In this document: positions 16,813 to 25,707 of the stretch, piece by piece
Position numbering within the stretch: position 1 is the first letter of the stretch
How the letters are laid out: each line of letters begins with the position of its first letter
Assembly: GCF_032586235.1 (NCBI RefSeq)
Contig: NZ_JAWHTD010000028.1
Location: forward strand, 1 to 56,600
DNA length: 56,600 nucleotides
Direction of reading: 5' to 3'
Origin: Aestuariicoccus sp032586235
GTDB lineage: Bacteria; Pseudomonadota; Alphaproteobacteria; Rhodobacterales; Rhodobacteraceae
Notes under the pieces: generated by a model
Databases searched by the model: none
What the model saw: the letters and a program-made list of their open reading frames with translations, nothing else
Told to the model about the DNA's origin: nothing
Made by a program: the position numbers and the translations under genes

Positions 16813-17525
16813 CAGGTATCCTTCATGGTGTTGGGAGCGTCGGTGATGTCTTTCCGTGAGGGGCGCGGGCCGGTCTCGACGGCGGACGTGATGAACACCA
16901 TCGCCAGAACCGCGAAGATGTAGGCCTGCACCAGCCCGGTCAGCAGATCGAGCGCCATCAACGGGATCGGCACCAGAAGGCCCGCGAGCGAGCCGACGAT
17001 GCCGACGACGAACACACCGCTCATCACGTTGCCGAAAAGCCGGACGAACATGGAAAAGACCCGCGTCAGGCTCTGCAGGATATTTAGCGGGATCATCACC
17101 GGGTTGGGTGCGGCGAAGGATTTCAGCCAGCCGCCCACGCCACCCTGGCGAATGCCGAACCAGATCACCGACAGGAACACCAGGACGGCGAGGCCCGCAT
17201 CGGTTTCCAGCCGTGCCGTCGGCGGGTCGATCCCCGGCACCAGCGAAGACCAGTTCGCCACGAGGATGAACACGAAAAGCGTTCCGATGAAGCCGCGATA
17301 GGGCGCGGGTGCAGCCCCCGTCGTCTCGGAAATCTGGATATCGAGCGTCGCGACCATCAGCTCCAGCGCAGCCTGGCGCCGGGTTGGCCGGAGCTCGAGC
17401 CGTCGCGTCAGGAGGAACCCCCCGAGAACCAGGATCACCATGATCACCCACGTCGTGACGATGGCTTGCGTAATCTGAACCGGTCCGAGCTGGAACAGAA
17501 CGGTGGAGTCGAGCGGAGAGTTCAT
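16812..17525 (-). CDS. atpB: N-ATPase a subunit (ion channel)
   Basis: An integral membrane protein of 237 residues with about five to six helices that forms the ion half-channels next to the c ring. The essential arginine is Arg162 in the FVRLFGNVMSG motif. The late helix LTGLVQAYIFAVLAMVFI carries the conserved Gln. The start is the ATG at 17525, overlapping the atpR stop by 4 bases; a longer upstream frame belongs to atpR and is a shadow. Confidence 0.93.
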   Translation of the reverse strand: MNSPLDSTVLFQLGPVQITQAIVTTWVIMVILVLGGFLLTRRLELRPTRRQAALELMVATLDIQISETTGAAPAPYRGFIGTLFVFILVANWSSLVPGIDPPTARLETDAGLAVLVFLSVIWFGIRQGGVGGWLKSFAAPNPVMIPLNILQSLTRVFSMFVRLFGNVMSGVFVVGIVGSLAGLLVPIPLMALDLLTGLVQAYIFAVLAMVFITSAVETGPRPSRKDITDAPNTMKDT

Positions 17526-17812
17526 GTTTGGATATCCCCCATCCTGCGGAGCATGATCCACTTTGCGCAGAGGACCCCCGCAAGGGCCGCCAACAGGGCA
17601 AGGCCGCCTGCCAGCACGGCGATGAAGAACCCGGTGGCCAGAAGCGAGATGCGCGCGAGGGTCAGGACGATCGCCCTGAGCGGTTTGCCTCCGCCCACGA
17701 TCAGGTTGGCAGTCTCGCGAAGCGCACGGAAATAGCCCCATCCGATGAAGAGCCCACCCAGAAAGCAGATCGGAAGAAGGACGATTAGCGGGAGAGTGGA
17801 GGGATCGGTCAT
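17522..17812 (-). CDS. atpR: N-ATPase accessory membrane subunit AtpR
   Basis: A 96-residue protein with three hydrophobic helices (LPLIVLLPICFLGGLFIGWG, about 40-60, and LAALAGVLCAKWIM) and a conserved basic patch ETANLIVGGGKPLRA between the first two. AtpR is found only in N-ATPase operons, between atpQ and atpB, and is thought to help assemble the c ring or a subunit. The start at 17812 overlaps the atpQ stop by 4 bases. Assignment rests mostly on position and topology. Confidence 0.85.
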   Translation of the reverse strand: MTDPSTLPLIVLLPICFLGGLFIGWGYFRALRETANLIVGGGKPLRAIVLTLARISLLATGFFIAVLAGGLALLAALAGVLCAKWIMLRRMGDIQT

Positions 17813-18102
17813 CGTGCGTTCATCCATTTCCAAGCGGTCCAGCCGCCTATGCAAAGCCCGAGCAGCATCATCGGGGCGCTCCAGAAAATGCCCGTCTCAA
17901 ATTGCGCATCGAGCCAGCGTCCGAAGAACAGGCCCGCCAGAGTCGGCACCACGAAGATCCAGCCCAGCACGCCGATCTGCGCCAAACGTCGACCGACGGA
18001 CATGTCACCTTCGCGCAACCACTGCTCGCGCCGGCTGCGATGCTTGCGGATTTCCTCGACCAGAGGATCGGTTTCTGGGGGCTCAGATGGGTCTTCGGTC
18101 AC
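17809..18102 (-). CDS. atpQ: N-ATPase accessory subunit AtpQ (AtpI/AtpZ-like)
   Basis: The 97-residue protein has a charged N-terminus (VEEIRKHRSRREQWLREGD) and two membrane helices (IGVLGWIFVVPTLAGLFFG and SAPMMLLGLCIGGWTAWKWM), the layout of AtpI/AtpZ-type assembly factors. The GRWLD motif after helix 1 is typical. In N-ATPase operons this gene always lies between atpC and atpR. It overlaps both neighbours by 4 bases. Confidence 0.87.
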   Translation of the reverse strand: MTEDPSEPPETDPLVEEIRKHRSRREQWLREGDMSVGRRLAQIGVLGWIFVVPTLAGLFFGRWLDAQFETGIFWSAPMMLLGLCIGGWTAWKWMNAR

Positions 18103-18509
18103 CGGAACTTTCCCGTGTCTGCGCCCCGGCGCAACCCGCTGATCATCTGGCGGATGGCGTTCATTTGCAGTCGCATCGTCTCGACATGTTCGACCCGTTC
18201 TTCGTCGGCGTCGGTCTGAAACCGGGTCAGAACCTCCGCGTCCAGCGTGGCCAGATCGTCGCCCGCCACGGCCTCGCGGGTGGCGATCGCGACACTGCTA
18301 CCGCCAGTCACGGTCAGCACCCCGCCGCGCAATGCGCAGAACCGCTCGAGACCGGCGGTCTTCCAACTGAGGATGGAAACCGAGAGCGCGGTCAGTAATG
18401 GGGCGTGGCCGGGCCGAATGCCGAAGCTGCCGCTGGCGTCCTGAGCCCGCAAGCTTTCGGCATCCTCGTCCACAACGACGGACAGGGGGGTCACGATGCG
18501 CAATCTCAT
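18099..18509 (-). CDS. atpC: N-ATPase epsilon subunit
   Basis: A 136-residue protein with the N-terminal beta sandwich of epsilon subunits (MRLRIVTPLSVVVDEDAESL, then GSFGIRPGHAPLLTALSVS) and a C-terminal helical tail. It links gamma to the c ring and can restrain ATP hydrolysis. The ATG at 18509 overlaps the atpD stop by 4 bases; the longer in-frame start inside atpD is not credible. Confidence 0.92.
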   Translation of the reverse strand: MRLRIVTPLSVVVDEDAESLRAQDASGSFGIRPGHAPLLTALSVSILSWKTAGLERFCALRGGVLTVTGGSSVAIATREAVAGDDLATLDAEVLTRFQTDADEERVEHVETMRLQMNAIRQMISGLRRGADTGKFR

Positions 18510-20017
18510 GCCGCTTCCTCGGCGTCGGCGGCGTCCGAGGCATTTGCAGCGGCCTCTTTGTTTCTTGCGTCCTCCAGCGTGCCGACCATGTAGAGCGAGC
18601 TTTCGGACCACGCGTCGGCTTCGCCGTCCAGAATGGCGCGGCATCCCGAGAGGGTCTCGGTGAGGGGCACGCTGGCGCCCGGCGTACCAGTAAAGGCCTC
18701 GGTCACCATGAAGGGTTGGGTCAGGAACCGCTGCAACCGCCTTGCGCGTTTGACGATCAAGCGGTCGGCGGTGCCCAGTTCCTCGACTCCCAGCAGCGAA
18801 ATGATGTCGGTAAGCTCGCGGAACCTTGCCAGCGCCTGCCGGACCGCCTCGGCGGTCTGGTAATGCGCGTCACCGACAACCAGCGGATCGAGCAGCATCG
18901 ATGACGAGCCCAACGGGTCAATCGCCGGATAAAACCCCTCGGAGGCCTGAGCGCGCGACAGCATGATGACACAATCCATATGGCCGGAAATCGTGGTCAC
19001 CGCGGGGTCGGTAAAATCGTCGGCTGGCACATAGACCGCCTGAATGGCGGTCACGGCGGAGCCCGCCACTGAAGCTATCCGTTCTTGCAGCCCCGCCACC
19101 TCGGTCGCGAGCGTCGGCTGGTAGCCCACGCGCGAGGGAAGGCGGCCCAGCAAGCTGGATACCTCGGCCCCGGCCTGAACAAAGCGGAACACGTTATCCA
19201 TCAGAAGAAGGACGTTCTTGTGCTTCTGGTCGCGGAAATATTCCGAAATCGTCAAGGCTGTGAGCGGAGCCCGCCAGCGCGCGCCGGGTGGCTCGTTCAT
19301 CTGACCGTAGACCAGCACGGTGCGCTCCAGCACGCCCGAGTCCTGCATTTCAGTCAGCAGCTCATGCCCCTCGCGTGATCTCTCACCAACGCCCGCGAAG
19401 ACGGAGATACCTTCATATTTCTCGACCATGGCGCGGATCAGTTCCATCACCAGAACGGTTTTGCCCACGCCCGCGCCGCCGAACATCGCGGCTTTGCCGC
19501 CCTGCGCCATGGGCGTCAGCAGGTCGATCACCTTGATCCCCGTCTCGAACACGTCGGTGGCGCCAGTCTGGGATTTCAGAAGCGGTGGCAGGGCGTGGAT
19601 CGACCGGCGCGGCGTATCGTCAGGCAGGGTAGGCCCGTCATCCTGCGGATTGCCCACCACATCCAGAAGCCGCCCAAGAACGGCTTCGCCCACGGGCACG
19701 GTAACCGACCCACCGCTGGAATGAACCAAAACGCCACGGGCAAGGCCCGCAGTGGATTGGAAGGCCACGGCGCGTATTGTTTTCTGATCGAGGTGGCTGT
19801 GGACTTCGAGGGTGAGGATGGTCGGGCGGTCCCATTTCACGACCAGGGCAGAATTGATCGGCGGCAGGTCGGCCCCGGCAAAGACGACATCCACGACCGC
19901 CCCCCGGACGGCATGCACCGCGCCGTCGAGAGGCAAGCCGCAATCATCCACCTTTGCGCCGTTCCCGACGCGGGTCGCGTCCATGTTCGGTGTCGGGTCT
20001 GAGCTCTTGGGTGTCAA
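18506..20017 (-). CDS. atpD: N-ATPase beta subunit (catalytic)
   Basis: The catalytic subunit, 503 residues when read from the TTG at 20017. Walker A GGAGVGKT lies at 180-187, followed by GVGERSREGHE and VLLLMDNVFRFVQAG (Walker B). The TTG follows AGAGG at good spacing; an ATG 33 bases later (19984) has a poorer site but is possible. It is the first gene of the operon, which defines the N-type order D-C-Q-R-B-E-F-A-G. An FNR-like box lies 101 bases upstream of the TTG. Confidence 0.94.
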   Translation of the reverse strand: MTPKSSDPTPNMDATRVGNGAKVDDCGLPLDGAVHAVRGAVVDVVFAGADLPPINSALVVKWDRPTILTLEVHSHLDQKTIRAVAFQSTAGLARGVLVHSSGGSVTVPVGEAVLGRLLDVVGNPQDDGPTLPDDTPRRSIHALPPLLKSQTGATDVFETGIKVIDLLTPMAQGGKAAMFGGAGVGKTVLVMELIRAMVEKYEGISVFAGVGERSREGHELLTEMQDSGVLERTVLVYGQMNEPPGARWRAPLTALTISEYFRDQKHKNVLLLMDNVFRFVQAGAEVSSLLGRLPSRVGYQPTLATEVAGLQERIASVAGSAVTAIQAVYVPADDFTDPAVTTISGHMDCVIMLSRAQASEGFYPAIDPLGSSSMLLDPLVVGDAHYQTAEAVRQALARFRELTDIISLLGVEELGTADRLIVKRARRLQRFLTQPFMVTEAFTGTPGASVPLTETLSGCRAILDGEADAWSESSLYMVGTLEDARNKEAAANASDAADAEEAA

Positions 20018-20568
20018 ACGGGGCCTCTTTGCTTGCCTTTCGCCGACAGCCAGCCAGAAAACAGCAGCCTGCGGGGAACACTTGAAAGAGGCATAGAACG
20101 CTCAGCGACGGTGGGCACTGATCTGCATCAATGCGGCCCCAACGGACGTTTGCCGCACAGGTCGTAAGCAAAATGCGCCGCATCCAGTTCCTAGTGGCCC
20201 GCGTGGACGACCTGGCTGGAAGAAAATAGCAGCGGCTTCGTGCCGGCACCCTTCATCGGTGCGCCGGACAAGGGCTTGGGTCCGATCGTGGCGGCGCCTG
20301 GCACCTACGTTCACCAAACCTGATCCCACGCCCGCTTTTGGCGGTGGTAGGCCGCAGTAAGTGCACGCGTCATTGGGCCATGAAACGAAGCGGCGCGATT
20401 CATGACGCCCGGGGTGAGGACGTTCGACCAAAGGCCGATTTCGGCCAACCGAACCTAAGCGAAGATAACCGTTGCACGCTGCTAACGCCGATCAGTGCGG
20501 CGAAGGTTTATCCGCGGCACACAGGGTCATGTCTTCGAGCCAGACGATGAAATGAACGGAGAGGCACC
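20018..20568. other. 551-base divergent intergenic region
   Basis: No convincing gene is seen on either strand. The region must hold the N-ATPase promoter (minus) and probably that of the cupin gene (plus). It contains the FNR-like box at 20118-20131 and a short hairpin GGCCGA-TT-TCGGCC near 20430-20450. The rest shows nothing I can name. Confidence 0.6.
20118..20131 (-). promoter_or_regulatory. Candidate FNR/Anr box before the N-ATPase operon
   Basis: Read on the minus strand the site is TTGAT-GCAG-ATCAG, matching the FNR consensus TTGAT-N4-ATCAA at 9 of 10 defined bases. It lies 101 bases before the atpD TTG, a usual distance for an activator site if the transcript has a leader. This suggests switching on when oxygen is low. 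Confidence 0.55.
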
Positions 20569-21000
20569 ATGATCGGGTATGTTGCGAACATCGAGGAACT
20601 GACCGAAGAAAACACCGACTTCCGGCGTGTGCTTTATTCTGGGACCAAGCTGCAACTGGTTCTGATGTCGCTTGAGCCCGGGACGGAAATCGGTGGCGAG
20701 ATACACGCTGACACGGATCAGTTTTTCCGCATCGAAGAGGGCAAGGGACGGGTCGTGATCGACGGCGTGCCCCACAAGGTCAAGGCTGGCGACGGTATTG
20801 TCGTGCCAGCCGGCGCGCATCACAATGTGATCTGCACGGGTCATGAGGCGCTCAAGCTCTACACCCTCTACGGTCCACCGCATCACGAGGACCAACTGGT
20901 TCAAAAGACCAAGGCCGAGGCGGATGCATTCGACGAGGCTTTCTCGGGAGAAGCCACCGAGCAGGCGGCAGAGGTGGTCCGGTTATCGGCCCAAACATGA
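20569..21000 (+). CDS. Cupin-domain protein
   Basis: A 143-residue single-domain cupin. Seen are the first motif GGEIHADTDQFFRIEEG, with His and Glu metal ligands, and the second motif VPAGAHHNVICTG. Such small cupins bind a metal and may be isomerases, dioxygenases or sugar-binding proteins; the substrate is unknown. An AGAGG lies before the ATG at 20569. It opens a run of plus-strand stress-type genes. Confidence 0.85.
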   Translation: MIGYVANIEELTEENTDFRRVLYSGTKLQLVLMSLEPGTEIGGEIHADTDQFFRIEEGKGRVVIDGVPHKVKAGDGIVVPAGAHHNVICTGHEALKLYTLYGPPHHEDQLVQKTKAEADAFDEAFSGEATEQAAEVVRLSAQT

Positions 21001-21081
21001 TGCGCGATGCATTCAGGCCGCTCTCGGACAGAAGGTCAGGCGGCACAATACCCCACTCCCCAACAAACAAAGGAAATCAAA

Positions 21082-21393
21082 ATGTCACTTGATAGCAAGA
21101 CGAACCCGCAAGCTACCGCCGCAACTGATGTCGAGGCGGTCAGCCGTCAATTGGCCGCCCTGCGAGAGGATTTGTCGCGACTCACCGAGACTGTCAGCGG
21201 GATCGCGGGACGGCGCAGCAGCCGTATGGCCGCGGACATCGCGGAAGGCTTTGACGAAGCGAAGCATTATGCAGCAAGCAAGGGCCGCTCTGCAGAGGCG
21301 CAACTGGAAACGTCCGTTGCAGCCCACCCTCTCATGGCAATCGGCCTCGCCGCTGGCGCGGGTTTTCTGGTTGGCGCCCTGTCGCGACGGTGA
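21082..21393 (+). CDS. DUF883 (ElaB/YqjD-like) membrane-anchored protein
   Basis: The 103-residue protein has a helical, charged N-terminal part (VSRQLAALREDLSRLTETV) and a C-terminal hydrophobic helix ending in GLAAGAGFLVGALSRR, the hallmark of DUF883 proteins. In E. coli the related ElaB and YqjD sit in the inner membrane, and YqjD binds ribosomes in stationary phase. The ATG at 21082 follows AAGGA; an earlier in-frame start is not supported. It overlaps the next gene by one base. Confidence 0.85.
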   Translation: MSLDSKTNPQATAATDVEAVSRQLAALREDLSRLTETVSGIAGRRSSRMAADIAEGFDEAKHYAASKGRSAEAQLETSVAAHPLMAIGLAAGAGFLVGALSRR

Positions 21394-21779
21394 TGGGTAT
21401 TGTCGATCACATCGTGCACAGCATTGGCCGAAACGTCCGAAAGGAGGTGCGACCGATGCTATTGCCGATCTTGCTTGCTCTGGCCGGGGGACTGACCGCA
21501 GCCGCAGGAGTGGCGTTCCTGACGGCCTGGGCGTATCTCACGCTCAGTATTGCGGTAGGGCAAGGTCCGGCGTCCCTCTTGATCGGCCTCGGATTAACAA
21601 TTTTGGCTGCGGTCCTTCTGGTCTTCGCCAGAAATCGATTTGCGAAAAGGGCTCTGACCGACCCACCGGTCTCCCAACCGGCGGCACCTGCAACCGGCGA
21701 AACCGGTTTAGCCTCTCAGATTGCGTTCACGGCAGCATTTGTTTTGGCGCGATCCCTGGGCGAGGGCAGGCGGGACTGA
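21393..21779 (+). CDS. Holin-X-like (phage holin superfamily III) membrane protein
   Basis: A 128-residue protein with two close hydrophobic helices (LLPILLALAGGLTAAAGVAF and LLIGLGLTILAAVLLVFARN), a short amphipathic start and a polar tail. This is the layout of the putative actinobacterial holin-X family, commonly found next to DUF883 genes as here. Despite the name there is no sign of phage lysis genes, so a structural or stress role is more likely. The ATG at 21393 overlaps the previous stop. Confidence 0.75.
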   Translation: MGIVDHIVHSIGRNVRKEVRPMLLPILLALAGGLTAAAGVAFLTAWAYLTLSIAVGQGPASLLIGLGLTILAAVLLVFARNRFAKRALTDPPVSQPAAPATGETGLASQIAFTAAFVLARSLGEGRRD

Positions 21780-21864
21780 CATTGGCCCGGTTCACCCAAG
21801 TTTGCGCGCCAAGATTCAATCTGCGCAGCCTCTCCCAGAATTATCCATTTGCAGGAGACTGAAA

Positions 21865-22620
21865 ATGACCTTTGAGTTCAGTGACAAGACAGCCATCGTG
21901 ACCGGTGCCGCCTCCGGCATCGGCGCCGCAATCGCGCAGGATCTGGCACGCTACGGGGCACGGGTAGTTCTGGCGGATATGGACGAGGCAGGGATGTCTG
22001 CCGTGGCCGAACAGATCAAGGCATCCGGTGGGGAGGCTTTCATCCACAAGACCGACACAAGCGTTGCCGCTGAGGTGGAGGCCCTTGTGGCGTTCGCTGT
22101 GGCGAAGACGGGTGGATTGCATCTTCTTGTCAACAACGCCGGTATCGGTGGCCCCGCGCATCCGGTTGGGGAATATCCTCTGGATGGTTGGCAGCAGGTC
22201 ATCGACGTCAACCTGACCGGTGTGTTTCATGGCATGCGCTTCGGCCTTCCCGAAATGGTCAAGGCGGGCGGCGGCGCGATCGTCAATATGGCGTCTATCC
22301 TCGGGTCGGTCGGTTTTGCGACGGCCGGTGCCTATGTCGCCGCGAAACATGGGGTTGTTGGCCTGACAAAGGTTGCGGCCATCGAATACGCCAAGGCCGG
22401 GGTTCGGGTAAACGCGGTTGGTCCGGGCTTCATCGCGACGCCGCTTCTGGAAAAGAACCTCGACGCAGCGGCGCTGGACGGCATCGCCGCCCTGCACCCC
22501 ATCGGGCGGCTGGGTGAGGCCGCGGAGGTGTCGGCGATGACCTGTTTCCTGCTCTCGGATCAGGCCAGTTTCATCACAGGAAGCTACCACCTCATCGACG
22601 GGGGCTATACCGCGCAGTAA
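21865..22620 (+). CDS. SDR-family oxidoreductase
   Basis: A 251-residue classical short-chain dehydrogenase/reductase. The nucleotide-binding motif TGAASGIGAA is near residue 14, LVNNAGIGG near 88, and the catalytic YxxxK is YVAAKHG near 155, after the catalytic Ser region. Asp after the second strand (VVLADMDEAG) favours NAD(H) over NADP(H). The closing FITGSYHLIDGGYTAQ is standard. The ATG at 21865 follows AGGAG; an upstream in-frame extension is a shadow of the holin gene. The substrate is unknown. Confidence 0.9.
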   Translation: MTFEFSDKTAIVTGAASGIGAAIAQDLARYGARVVLADMDEAGMSAVAEQIKASGGEAFIHKTDTSVAAEVEALVAFAVAKTGGLHLLVNNAGIGGPAHPVGEYPLDGWQQVIDVNLTGVFHGMRFGLPEMVKAGGGAIVNMASILGSVGFATAGAYVAAKHGVVGLTKVAAIEYAKAGVRVNAVGPGFIATPLLEKNLDAAALDGIAALHPIGRLGEAAEVSAMTCFLLSDQASFITGSYHLIDGGYTAQ

Positions 22621-22637
22621 GCACCCGCTGCGTGGGC

Positions 22638-23315
22638 CTAACCGGTCACAACCCCATCGCCCACGACGATCTGTCGCCGACAGAAACCGGCAATCTCTTC
22701 GTCATGGGTCGAGATCAGGAAGGTCGTGCCTTCCTCGCGGTTGATCTGTCCGATCAGGTCCATCACCTGGTTTGCCGAGTCTCGGTCGAGGTTCCCGGTC
22801 GGCTCGTCCGCCAGCACCAGTTCCGGACTGTTCATCAAGGCACGGGCAACAGCGACTCGTTGCTTTTGCCCGCCCGAAAGGTTGGCCGAGGGGAATTCGA
22901 TGCGGTCGGCCAGCCCCATGCGGGACAAGAGATCGCGGCCACGCGCACGGGCGGCAGGCGTCTCGCGCCCTTCACGTACGGCCGTGGGGAAGACCACGTT
23001 TTCGAGCGCGGTGAAATCCGGCAAAAGGTTGTGGAACTGGAAAACGAAGCCGATGTGGGCATTGCGAAACTCAGTCAGGGCCCGGTCATCGGCGGAAATC
23101 ATGTCCTCGCCCAGCATGACATAGCTGCCCGATGTCGGCTTCATCAAGGTGCCCAGTATCGTCAAGAGCGTGCTCTTGCCCGACCCCGATGGCCCCAGCA
23201 GTGCCGCCATCTCACCGATGTCCAAGCGCAAGGAAAGGCCGCGCAGGACCCGTGTCGCGGCCTCTCCCGTCCCGTAGGTCTTGAAAAGGTCGGTTACCTC
23301 CAGAAGCGCGCTCAT
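22638..23315 (-). CDS. ABC transporter ATP-binding protein (LolD/MacB type)
   Basis: The 225-residue ATPase has Walker A GPSGSGKST near residue 40, the Q-loop in FQFHNLLPDFT, the signature LSGGQKQRVAVARAL near 145, Walker B LVLADEPTGNLD, and the H-loop STHDEE. It pairs with the FtsX-type permease (4-base overlap) and the HlyD-like adaptor upstream. The set resembles MacAB or LolCDE mechanotransmission exporters: it moves a lipid-linked or peptide substrate from the periplasmic side rather than importing solutes. Substrate unknown. Confidence 0.9.
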   Translation of the reverse strand: MSALLEVTDLFKTYGTGEAATRVLRGLSLRLDIGEMAALLGPSGSGKSTLLTILGTLMKPTSGSYVMLGEDMISADDRALTEFRNAHIGFVFQFHNLLPDFTALENVVFPTAVREGRETPAARARGRDLLSRMGLADRIEFPSANLSGGQKQRVAVARALMNSPELVLADEPTGNLDRDSANQVMDLIGQINREEGTTFLISTHDEEIAGFCRRQIVVGDGVVTG

Positions 23316-24517
23316 TGGCCTATCGCCGTTACGGGATCCACGCGGGCGGCCGAACGTGCGGGCAGGATCGAGGCGAGGATCGCGCCGATCACGGTCAGCG
23401 TGATGGCCAGGCCATAGGATCCTTGCGTGATGTCCATCGGCAGGGTGCCGGGCTCGAAGGCATCGCGCGAGGGGAAGGGCAAAAGTGCAAGGTATCCCAG
23501 CGCCGCGCCCATGATGCCCCCCATCAGCCCGATCAGCGCGCCCTGCGTGACGAAGACGAAGATGACGAACCCGCGCCCGGCCCCCATCGCGCGCATGATC
23601 CCGATCTCGGGGCGGCGGCGGTAGGTCGACAGCAAGAGCGCCGAGGCGACGCCGATCACGATGGTGATGAGCGCGAAGGTTTTGAGGAAATACCCGGTCT
23701 GCGCCTGTGCGTTCAGCGCCTCCATCAGTTGCTCCGCCCCGTCCGTCCAGGGCACCGCGTCAAGGCCCGTCAGGGCGCGGATCCGCAGGGCCGTGGCATC
23801 GGCCGCGTTCAGATCATCCAGCTTGATCTCGATCCGCGTGACGCCTTGCGGCATGGCATAGAGCGTCCGGGCGGTCGACAGGCTGACGAAGGCCCGCGCG
23901 CTGTCCATGCTGCCATTACCGGTCTTGAAGATACCGCTGAGCGTCAGCGCCGCCGTGACACCGTTTGAGCTTTCCAGCCGCAGCGTCTGGCCGATCGACA
24001 GCGCCAGATCATCGGCCAGATCGCGACCCAGCACGATCAGGCCCGACCCGAGCCGCACATCCCCCTCGACCATGTAGCCCGCCAGATCGAGGATGGCGGA
24101 TTCGCGACCCGGCTCCACCCCGGTCACGCTGACCTGTGCGACCTGCGCCCCGCGCGTGACGAACCCCGCGCCGCTGATCTGCGGCGAGACGGCTCTGACC
24201 CCCGGAACCCCTTCGATCAGGGGCAGCCAGGTCGCGGCCTCGGACAGCGTCGCGGTGCGGGTGCGCCCCCGTTCGGCCACGACCAGCACATGGCCCTCGG
24301 GCGAGATCAGCACGGACGGGTCGTCGGTCTCGGCCTCGATGGTGATATGGCTGATGTCGCCCACGGTGCGCGACAAGATGAATTCGGCCAGCCCCCCGAT
24401 CAGGGCCGACATGAAGATGAAGATGAACACGCCCACCGCCACGCCTGTGACCAACAGGGCCGTCTGGGCCTTGCTTGCCGTCAGATACCGGGTCGCGATC
24501 TTCAGGGCATAGAGCAT
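23312..24517 (-). CDS. ABC transporter permease (FtsX/MacB type)
   Basis: The 401-residue protein has one N-terminal helix (ALLVTGVAVGVFIFIFMSAL), a large periplasmic domain (about 45-265), and three helices at the C-terminus (LITIVIGVASALLLSTY, FVTQGALIGLMGGIMGAALG, and the last around VIGAILASILPARSA), the FtsX-domain plan. PEIGIMRAMGAG is the coupling motif that meets the ATPase. It overlaps the ATPase gene by 4 bases and abuts the adaptor gene. It forms the membrane part of the exporter. Confidence 0.9.
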   Translation of the reverse strand: MLYALKIATRYLTASKAQTALLVTGVAVGVFIFIFMSALIGGLAEFILSRTVGDISHITIEAETDDPSVLISPEGHVLVVAERGRTRTATLSEAATWLPLIEGVPGVRAVSPQISGAGFVTRGAQVAQVSVTGVEPGRESAILDLAGYMVEGDVRLGSGLIVLGRDLADDLALSIGQTLRLESSNGVTAALTLSGIFKTGNGSMDSARAFVSLSTARTLYAMPQGVTRIEIKLDDLNAADATALRIRALTGLDAVPWTDGAEQLMEALNAQAQTGYFLKTFALITIVIGVASALLLSTYRRRPEIGIMRAMGAGRGFVIFVFVTQGALIGLMGGIMGAALGYLALLPFPSRDAFEPGTLPMDITQGSYGLAITLTVIGAILASILPARSAARVDPVTAIGQ

Positions 24518-25707
24518 CAGGGTTGATCCACCGCGACCGTCTGCCCATCCGCGATGCCTGTGGCGTCCACGATCACCGCCTCGCCGGCCTCAAGGCCCCC
24601 GGTCACGATCAGGCGCGCGGCTGGCCAGTCCACCACCGTCACGGGTCGCAACTCCGCCACGTCGTCCGACACCACGAAAACCCCGTCGCCGTTCAGCAAG
24701 GCGGTGCGCGGCACGGTTAGCGCGGCCTCGCGCTGCTCGACGATGACATTCGTCGCCACGGTCAGGCCGATGGGGGCCGAAACCGGGCTGTCGAAGGCGA
24801 TCTTGATGGCAAGACCCCCGGTGGCCTCGTCCACGCGGTTCGACACGAAGCTGACGTGACCCTCGCGCGTGGAGGATTCCCCGGCCAGTTGCACGATGGC
24901 GGGCAGATCGACCGCGATCTGCGTCGCATAAGCCTCGTCCACATCCGCTTCGACGACCAGTTCCGTGAGATCGGCCAAGGTCAGCAAACGTGCCGACGGG
25001 CCGACGATCTGCCCCGCCTCGGCGTCAAGCTCAAGGACGGTGCCCGCAACGGGCGCCCGGATCGTGTAGGTCCCAAGCACGATCTGCGCCTGGTCGAGCA
25101 GCGCGGTCAGGCGCGCCACCTCCTGTGTCGCGGATCGCAGGGCGAAGGCATCCGCCCCCAGCACTGTCCTTGCGACGTTGTCGCCCAGCACGACAGCGCG
25201 ATCATAGGCCTCCGACGCTTGTTGCTGCGTCACGAGCGCGGCGTCGAGCGCGGCCATGGCCTGCCGGACGGCGGCGGTCTGCGCGCCCGCATCGAGCTGC
25301 GCGAGGATCTGGTCTGCCTCGACCATGTCACCCTCTGCCACCGGAAGCTGCGCGAGGGTGCCGGAAACCACCGATCTGACATCGACGGATCGAACCGCCG
25401 CGATCCGGCCGTTGACGGCAAGCACACGCGTGACCGGGGTGAGGGTCGCGATCTCGACCGTGACAACGGTCGGCCGTGCCATCCAGACCTGCGACCAGAC
25501 CAGGCCGCCAACCGCAAGGACCAGCAGGCCCGCACCCCCCCAAAGCCATCGGCGACGCCTTTTGACAGGCGCGGGCGCGACCGGGCGCAGGGCTGGCACG
25601 CGCGGCGCGGATGCAGCCTCGTTTTCCGTTCCGGCGCGCGGGTTATCCCTTGTCTCTATGGTGTTTGCCGAGGCCAAGCTGGATCCTTCCCGAACTTCAT
25701 TCCGCAT
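24517..25707 (-). CDS. HlyD/RND-type periplasmic adaptor protein
   Basis: The protein has about 396 residues from the ATG at 25707. A single N-terminal helix (WLWGGAGLLVLAVGGLVWSQ) anchors it; then come a lipoyl-like half motif (VSGTLAQLPVAEGDMVEADQ), an alpha-helical hairpin (about 140-210), the second lipoyl half (RAPVAGTVLELDAEAGQIVG), and beta-barrel domains. It shares one base with the permease gene. A TTG at 25677 with AAGGA before it is an alternative start. The longer reading from 25779 is unlikely. Confidence 0.88.
   Translation of the reverse strand: MRNEVREGSSLASANTIETRDNPRAGTENEAASAPRVPALRPVAPAPVKRRRRWLWGGAGLLVLAVGGLVWSQVWMARPTVVTVEIATLTPVTRVLAVNGRIAAVRSVDVRSVVSGTLAQLPVAEGDMVEADQILAQLDAGAQTAAVRQAMAALDAALVTQQQASEAYDRAVVLGDNVARTVLGADAFALRSATQEVARLTALLDQAQIVLGTYTIRAPVAGTVLELDAEAGQIVGPSARLLTLADLTELVVEADVDEAYATQIAVDLPAIVQLAGESSTREGHVSFVSNRVDEATGGLAIKIAFDSPVSAPIGLTVATNVIVEQREAALTVPRTALLNGDGVFVVSDDVAELRPVTVVDWPAARLIVTGGLEAGEAVIVDATGIADGQTVAVDQP

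Noticed and set aside
21393..21779. Holin-like gene as a sign of a prophage
   Set aside because: No phage structural, lysis or replication genes are nearby; the family often pairs with DUF883 in non-phage settings.
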